Positions 53,073 to 55,347 of a stretch of 55,347 nt of DNA are shown here, one piece after another; positions within the stretch are counted from its first letter, which is position 1; every line of letters starts with the position of its first letter. The position numbers were made by a program, and so were the translations under genes. Source of the DNA: a virus; IMG/VR virus record IMGVR_UViG_3300046170_000038, positions 1 to 55,347 of that record. One strand, given 5' to 3'. The notes below the pieces were generated by a model. That model saw nothing but the letters and a program-made list of their open reading frames with translations, searched no databases and was not told where the DNA came from.

Positions 53073-53184
53073 CTCTTGTTACTCCTATGTCTCTAAGAGC
53101 TTTATCTGACATATGTTGTAATTGCCAGTATGCTACTCTACGTTCTTGTGCTTGTTGTATTGTTTTAATAATATTCTTGAACAT
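53044..53184 (-). CDS. DUF1127 protein, 46 aa
   Basis: Too short for usual ORF thresholds, but the motif is clear: AYWQLQHMSDKALRDIGVTR is the W/L-x2-LSDxxLxDIGLxR core of DUF1127. Host DUF1127 proteins are small and common in alphaproteobacteria, where several affect RNA metabolism and growth. Ribosome site AAGGAGA precedes ATG 53184. The start codon and ribosome site are buried in a long inverted repeat (53176-53232), so expression is probably conditional. Confidence 0.78.
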   Translation of the reverse strand: MFKNIIKTIQQAQERRVAYWQLQHMSDKALRDIGVTRGEIRQKVYR

Positions 53185-53232
53185 GGTATGTCTCCTTATG
53201 TTTAACCATAAGATAGTTATACCATGTTCAAG
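53176..53232 (-). promoter_or_regulatory. Start-codon-sequestering hairpin with internal extended -10 promoter
   Basis: A perfect 14-bp inverted repeat (CTTGAACATGGTAT at 53176-53189, mirrored at 53219-53232) encloses an inner hairpin CTTATG/CATAAG (53195-53212). In an mRNA coming from upstream, the ATG of the DUF1127 gene pairs in the outer stem and the ribosome site adjoins the inner one. Inside the 5' arm lies TGGTATAAC (minus), an extended -10. A transcript started there would lack that arm and leave the start free. T4 lysozyme uses this type of switch. Confidence 0.6.
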
Positions 53233-53297
53233 TTTAAATAACTACAGCTATTAATGCATTCCCGCTATGCACGATCAACACAACGGAAAGGGTTGAA

Positions 53298-53540
53298 TTA
53301 CTTAGGTGTGCCACTTTGAGTAGCTGGACCTGTTAAGTGAGTAGGAGAGGCTTTAGCTTTCATCATTGCTACTGCCTTCTCCATATCTTTCTTGCGTTGT
53401 CTAGTGGCTCTTTTAGTAGTTACGTCAGGAGTATAGCCATGCTTATTAGCAAATTCAGATGAGGTCATTTCACCATCACTTACTTTAGCCTGATCCATTC
53501 TTTCAGTAGCTGTCATAGAGTATTTAGATTTAGTAACCAT
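53298..53540 (-). CDS. Small virion-region protein, 80 aa
   Basis: Charged helical protein (MVTKSKYSMTATERMDQAKV, EFANKHGYTPDVTTKRATRQ), with a Thr/Ser-rich end. The ATG overlaps the stop of the 231-aa gene. No family recognised. Confidence 0.6.
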   Translation of the reverse strand: MVTKSKYSMTATERMDQAKVSDGEMTSSEFANKHGYTPDVTTKRATRQRKKDMEKAVAMMKAKASPTHLTGPATQSGTPK

Positions 53541-54235
53541 TACTTCTTAGTTTTTTTCTTAGCCATGCCACCGTACATATATGCAGTAGCTTTTTTCTTA
53601 GCGGTAGGTTTCTTTTTAGCCATACCACCCTTCATCATTTTGCCAACACCGTCAGCAGCAAAGGCAGGTACTTTTTTACCATTCTTCATTACCATTGGCA
53701 TACCACCATCTTTAAGATTTTTAGGACGGGCTTTAGGTCGTAGTGATGTTTTTACACCCGGTTTAGATGTAGGTACACGTGTTCCCTGTGGTACTTTTTC
53801 ATTATTACCACGGCGAGTGTTTGTGTTTTCTGTACGAGATTTAGTGTCGCCTTTGTCTTTAGCTTTTTGTTCTGCAGCTTTAACCTTTGCAATTTCTTTT
53901 TCAATACGTGTTTGTAACTTAGCTCGCTGTTCTGCAGTCTTAGCTTTCTTTAAATCACTACGTAGTTTAACTATAGATATTGCAGGTGTAGCACTTGCAA
54001 CCACTGTAGCTCCTGCAGCAGCCCTACGCTGCCCACTACGGTACACACGCTGCGCTCTAGTAGCAGGATCAATTTTCTTTTGGCCTGAAGTTGGACCATC
54101 TTTTAAATCCTTCATATGTTTTTTGCCTTCGTTTACAGCTTTCTTTGTAAACTTTTTAGTTGCGGCTGCTAGACCACGTTTTGCAATAAATCTTGCTACA
54201 ACACCTGCTGCTGCTGCTATTAAGGGTACTCCCAT
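53540..54235 (-). CDS. Lys/Ala-rich basic protein, 231 aa
   Basis: The first 60 residues include hydrophobic AAAAGVVARFIAK. The centre is a basic helix with many Lys, Ala and Arg, and the C-terminus repeats GGMAKKK-like blocks (MKGGMAKKKPTAKKKATAYM). Such proteins are common in marine podoviruses and probably bind packaged DNA; this is inferred from composition. Confidence 0.65.
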   Translation of the reverse strand: MGVPLIAAAAGVVARFIAKRGLAAATKKFTKKAVNEGKKHMKDLKDGPTSGQKKIDPATRAQRVYRSGQRRAAAGATVVASATPAISIVKLRSDLKKAKTAEQRAKLQTRIEKEIAKVKAAEQKAKDKGDTKSRTENTNTRRGNNEKVPQGTRVPTSKPGVKTSLRPKARPKNLKDGGMPMVMKNGKKVPAFAADGVGKMMKGGMAKKKPTAKKKATAYMYGGMAKKKTKK

Positions 54236-54247
54236 TGGTTTAATTCC

Positions 54248-54526
54248 TTACCATTTTACTTTATTAGCCCAGTATGCGGCACTCATTTTGCCCTTGGCTA
54301 TGTTCTTTCCATGACGAGCTTTAAATGATGCACGTTTCTTTTTCATTTTACTTGTTTCACCAGCTTTTGGTTTACCTGCGGTCTTCGCTCCCTGTTCACC
54401 AAACCTGATGAGCTTAATTTTACTACCCTCTTTTGCAAGTACGGCATGACTTTTCGTTGGGTGATCAGGGGTACGCTTCGGCTTGTTATAACCTGCAAAG
54501 GTTTCCCCTCTATATGTAATACTCAT
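54248..54526 (-). CDS. Conserved small basic phage protein, 92 aa
   Basis: MSITYRGETFAGYNKPKRTP at the start and KARHGKNIAKGKMSAAYWAN at the end form a pattern found in many marine podoviruses. Basic, probably DNA- or virion-associated. It overlaps the stop of the gene before it by one base. Confidence 0.75.
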   Translation of the reverse strand: MSITYRGETFAGYNKPKRTPDHPTKSHAVLAKEGSKIKLIRFGEQGAKTAGKPKAGETSKMKKKRASFKARHGKNIAKGKMSAAYWANKVKW

Positions 54527-54762
54527 TAGGATTTTCCATAGTTAGGATCACTGTATGACTTCTCAGTCCAACCTTCCAGCCTCATTGCTTCTTCTACGTG
54601 CTTTAATGTAAATGATTTACCGTAGTGAGCATCAACTGCAGCCTTTACATAAAATACATCACTATGTGGTATGTGCAGTTGGTCTAAATTACCGTCAAGA
54701 AGGTGGTTATAAAACTCTTCTAATACATTGTCTGTGTATAGTTTTACAGATTTCTTACTCAT
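54526..54762 (-). CDS. First minus-strand gene, 78 aa
   Basis: Start ATG 54762 (MSKKSVKLYTDNVLEEFYNH); a TTG at 54768 is also open. Acidic-basic mixed helical protein with a YVKAAVDAHYGKSFTLKHVE segment. It follows two sigma70-like promoter candidates and a 15-bp direct repeat, so it heads the late arm. No family recognised. Confidence 0.65.
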   Translation of the reverse strand: MSKKSVKLYTDNVLEEFYNHLLDGNLDQLHIPHSDVFYVKAAVDAHYGKSFTLKHVEEAMRLEGWTEKSYSDPNYGKS

Positions 54763-54795
54763 TGTCAAGTACTTTCTACATATTATTGTTATTTA

Positions 54796-54839
54796 TGTAC
54801 ATTTAAAGTGATAGGATTTTAGTTTGTACATTTAAAGTG
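54796..54839. repeat. 15-bp direct repeat upstream of the late arm
   Basis: TGTACATTTAAAGTG occurs at 54796-54810 and 54825-54839, a 29-base period, between the late promoters and the first minus-strand gene. It could be a regulator binding site for the late transcript. No other copy was noticed. Confidence 0.55.
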
Positions 54840-54925
54840 TCTGCATTTACGTGATTAATAGGTTTTAATTATTATTCATCTACAAATGAATCACTGTAAG
54901 TGAGTGTCTACTGTCTACTATGATA

Positions 54926-54953
54926 GTTTTACACATCCAGTAAAACATGTCAA
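54926..54953 (-). promoter_or_regulatory. Candidate late-arm promoter 1
   Basis: On the minus strand TTGACA (54948-54953) and TAAAAC (54926-54931) are 16 bases apart. Perfect -35, weak -10. Positioned to drive the whole minus arm. Confidence 0.5.
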
Positions 54954-54981
54954 CCCCTAATCGTACATGTAGTAGCATTTT

Positions 54982-55010
54982 AGTGTAAGGTTTGGGGTAA
55001 TGTGTGACAA
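54982..55010 (-). promoter_or_regulatory. Candidate late-arm promoter 2
   Basis: TTGTCA (55005-55010) and TACACT (54982-54987) with a 17-base spacer on the minus strand, in tandem with promoter 1. Confidence 0.4.
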
Positions 55011-55105
55011 ATATGTCACTATATATGCAGCTATGGGGTATCATGGTACGTATATACACCTTGTGGTTACCAGTTTGAAAAACTTGATCTGTGTATTTGT
55101 GTATG

Positions 55106-55347
55106 CACATATACTACGCCACCCCCAGTGGCCCTTGCCCCGCCCGTGTGATCGCCTGTGAAGAAGGTACCCGTGCATTATCTCCCTCGGTTTTTCCACA
55201 CATCTTTTTTGCCACACCATCATTGCCGCATATGCCTGTTATCATGGGCGATATGGGATAGCGGCAAGTGTTATGAAAACAGTTATGGTGCGATATGTGA
55301 AAGCAAACATTCAAATATTAGAATGTGTGAAGCGATGTTGAGCCGAT
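55106..55347. repeat. Right copy of 242-bp terminal direct repeat
   Basis: Exact repeat of bases 1-242 (see left copy). Its presence shows the sequence is a complete genome with redundant ends or a closed circle. Confidence 0.95.

Noticed and set aside
1-55347. Phage RNA polymerase or sigma factor
   Set aside because: No gene with T7-type RNA polymerase motifs or sigma regions was found; promoters look host sigma70-like.

Overview
This window looks like the complete genome of a tailed, podovirus-type marine bacteriophage. The first 242 bases are repeated exactly as the last 242, so it is either a linear genome with direct terminal repeats or a circular map with an assembly overlap (55,105 unique bases). 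The gene set resembles the HMO-2011 type of marine phages, which infect alphaproteobacteria such as SAR116 and Roseobacter-clade bacteria. The strongest marker is a family A DNA polymerase carrying a DnaJ-like CxxCxGxG zinc-finger insertion. That assignment rests on recalled family knowledge, not a search, and the exact host cannot be read from the sequence. I found no tRNA, rRNA, CRISPR array, RNA polymerase, repressor or insertion sequence.

The genome has two convergent arms. The plus arm (614-20095) starts with a leader rich in repeats and small unknown genes, broken by a structured non-coding stretch of about 520 bases (1262-1781). It continues with a SleB-type hydrolase and a DUF932 protein, then the replication block: tyrosine recombinase, separate primase and helicase, a half-size Na/phosphate cotransporter, ThyX, DNA polymerase, a candidate ssDNA-binding protein, a RecB-type exonuclease and T7-type endonuclease I. 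Class II ribonucleotide reductase, endonuclease VII, an Rmf-like protein and MazG close the arm. Host DNA would be degraded and recycled, and dNTPs made by RNR, ThyX and MazG would feed the phage polymerase.

The minus arm (54762 down to 20127) carries virion and lysis genes. In transcription order these are small basic proteins (one with a DUF1127 motif), a membrane protein, holin candidate and M15 endolysin, TerS, TerL, portal, scaffold, major capsid protein, tail tube proteins, a set of related tail-fibre genes with a LamG protein, and large internal virion proteins. The arms meet at a G/C-rich hairpin terminator near 20102-20125. Most good promoter candidates are sigma70-like, which fits dependence on host RNA polymerase.

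Two things stand out. First, eight structural genes between 33.5 and 50.5 kb (including portal and probably TerL) carry 14 single-base frameshifts, mostly +1 in short homopolymers. Correcting them restores whole proteins with exact codon arithmetic, so sequencing or assembly error is the likeliest cause; I annotate those genes at full span. Second, several control elements combine promoters with inverted repeats. The most striking is a 14-bp inverted repeat that buries the start codon of the DUF1127 gene and has an extended -10 promoter inside the hairpin, a layout resembling the early/late translational switch of T4 lysozyme.
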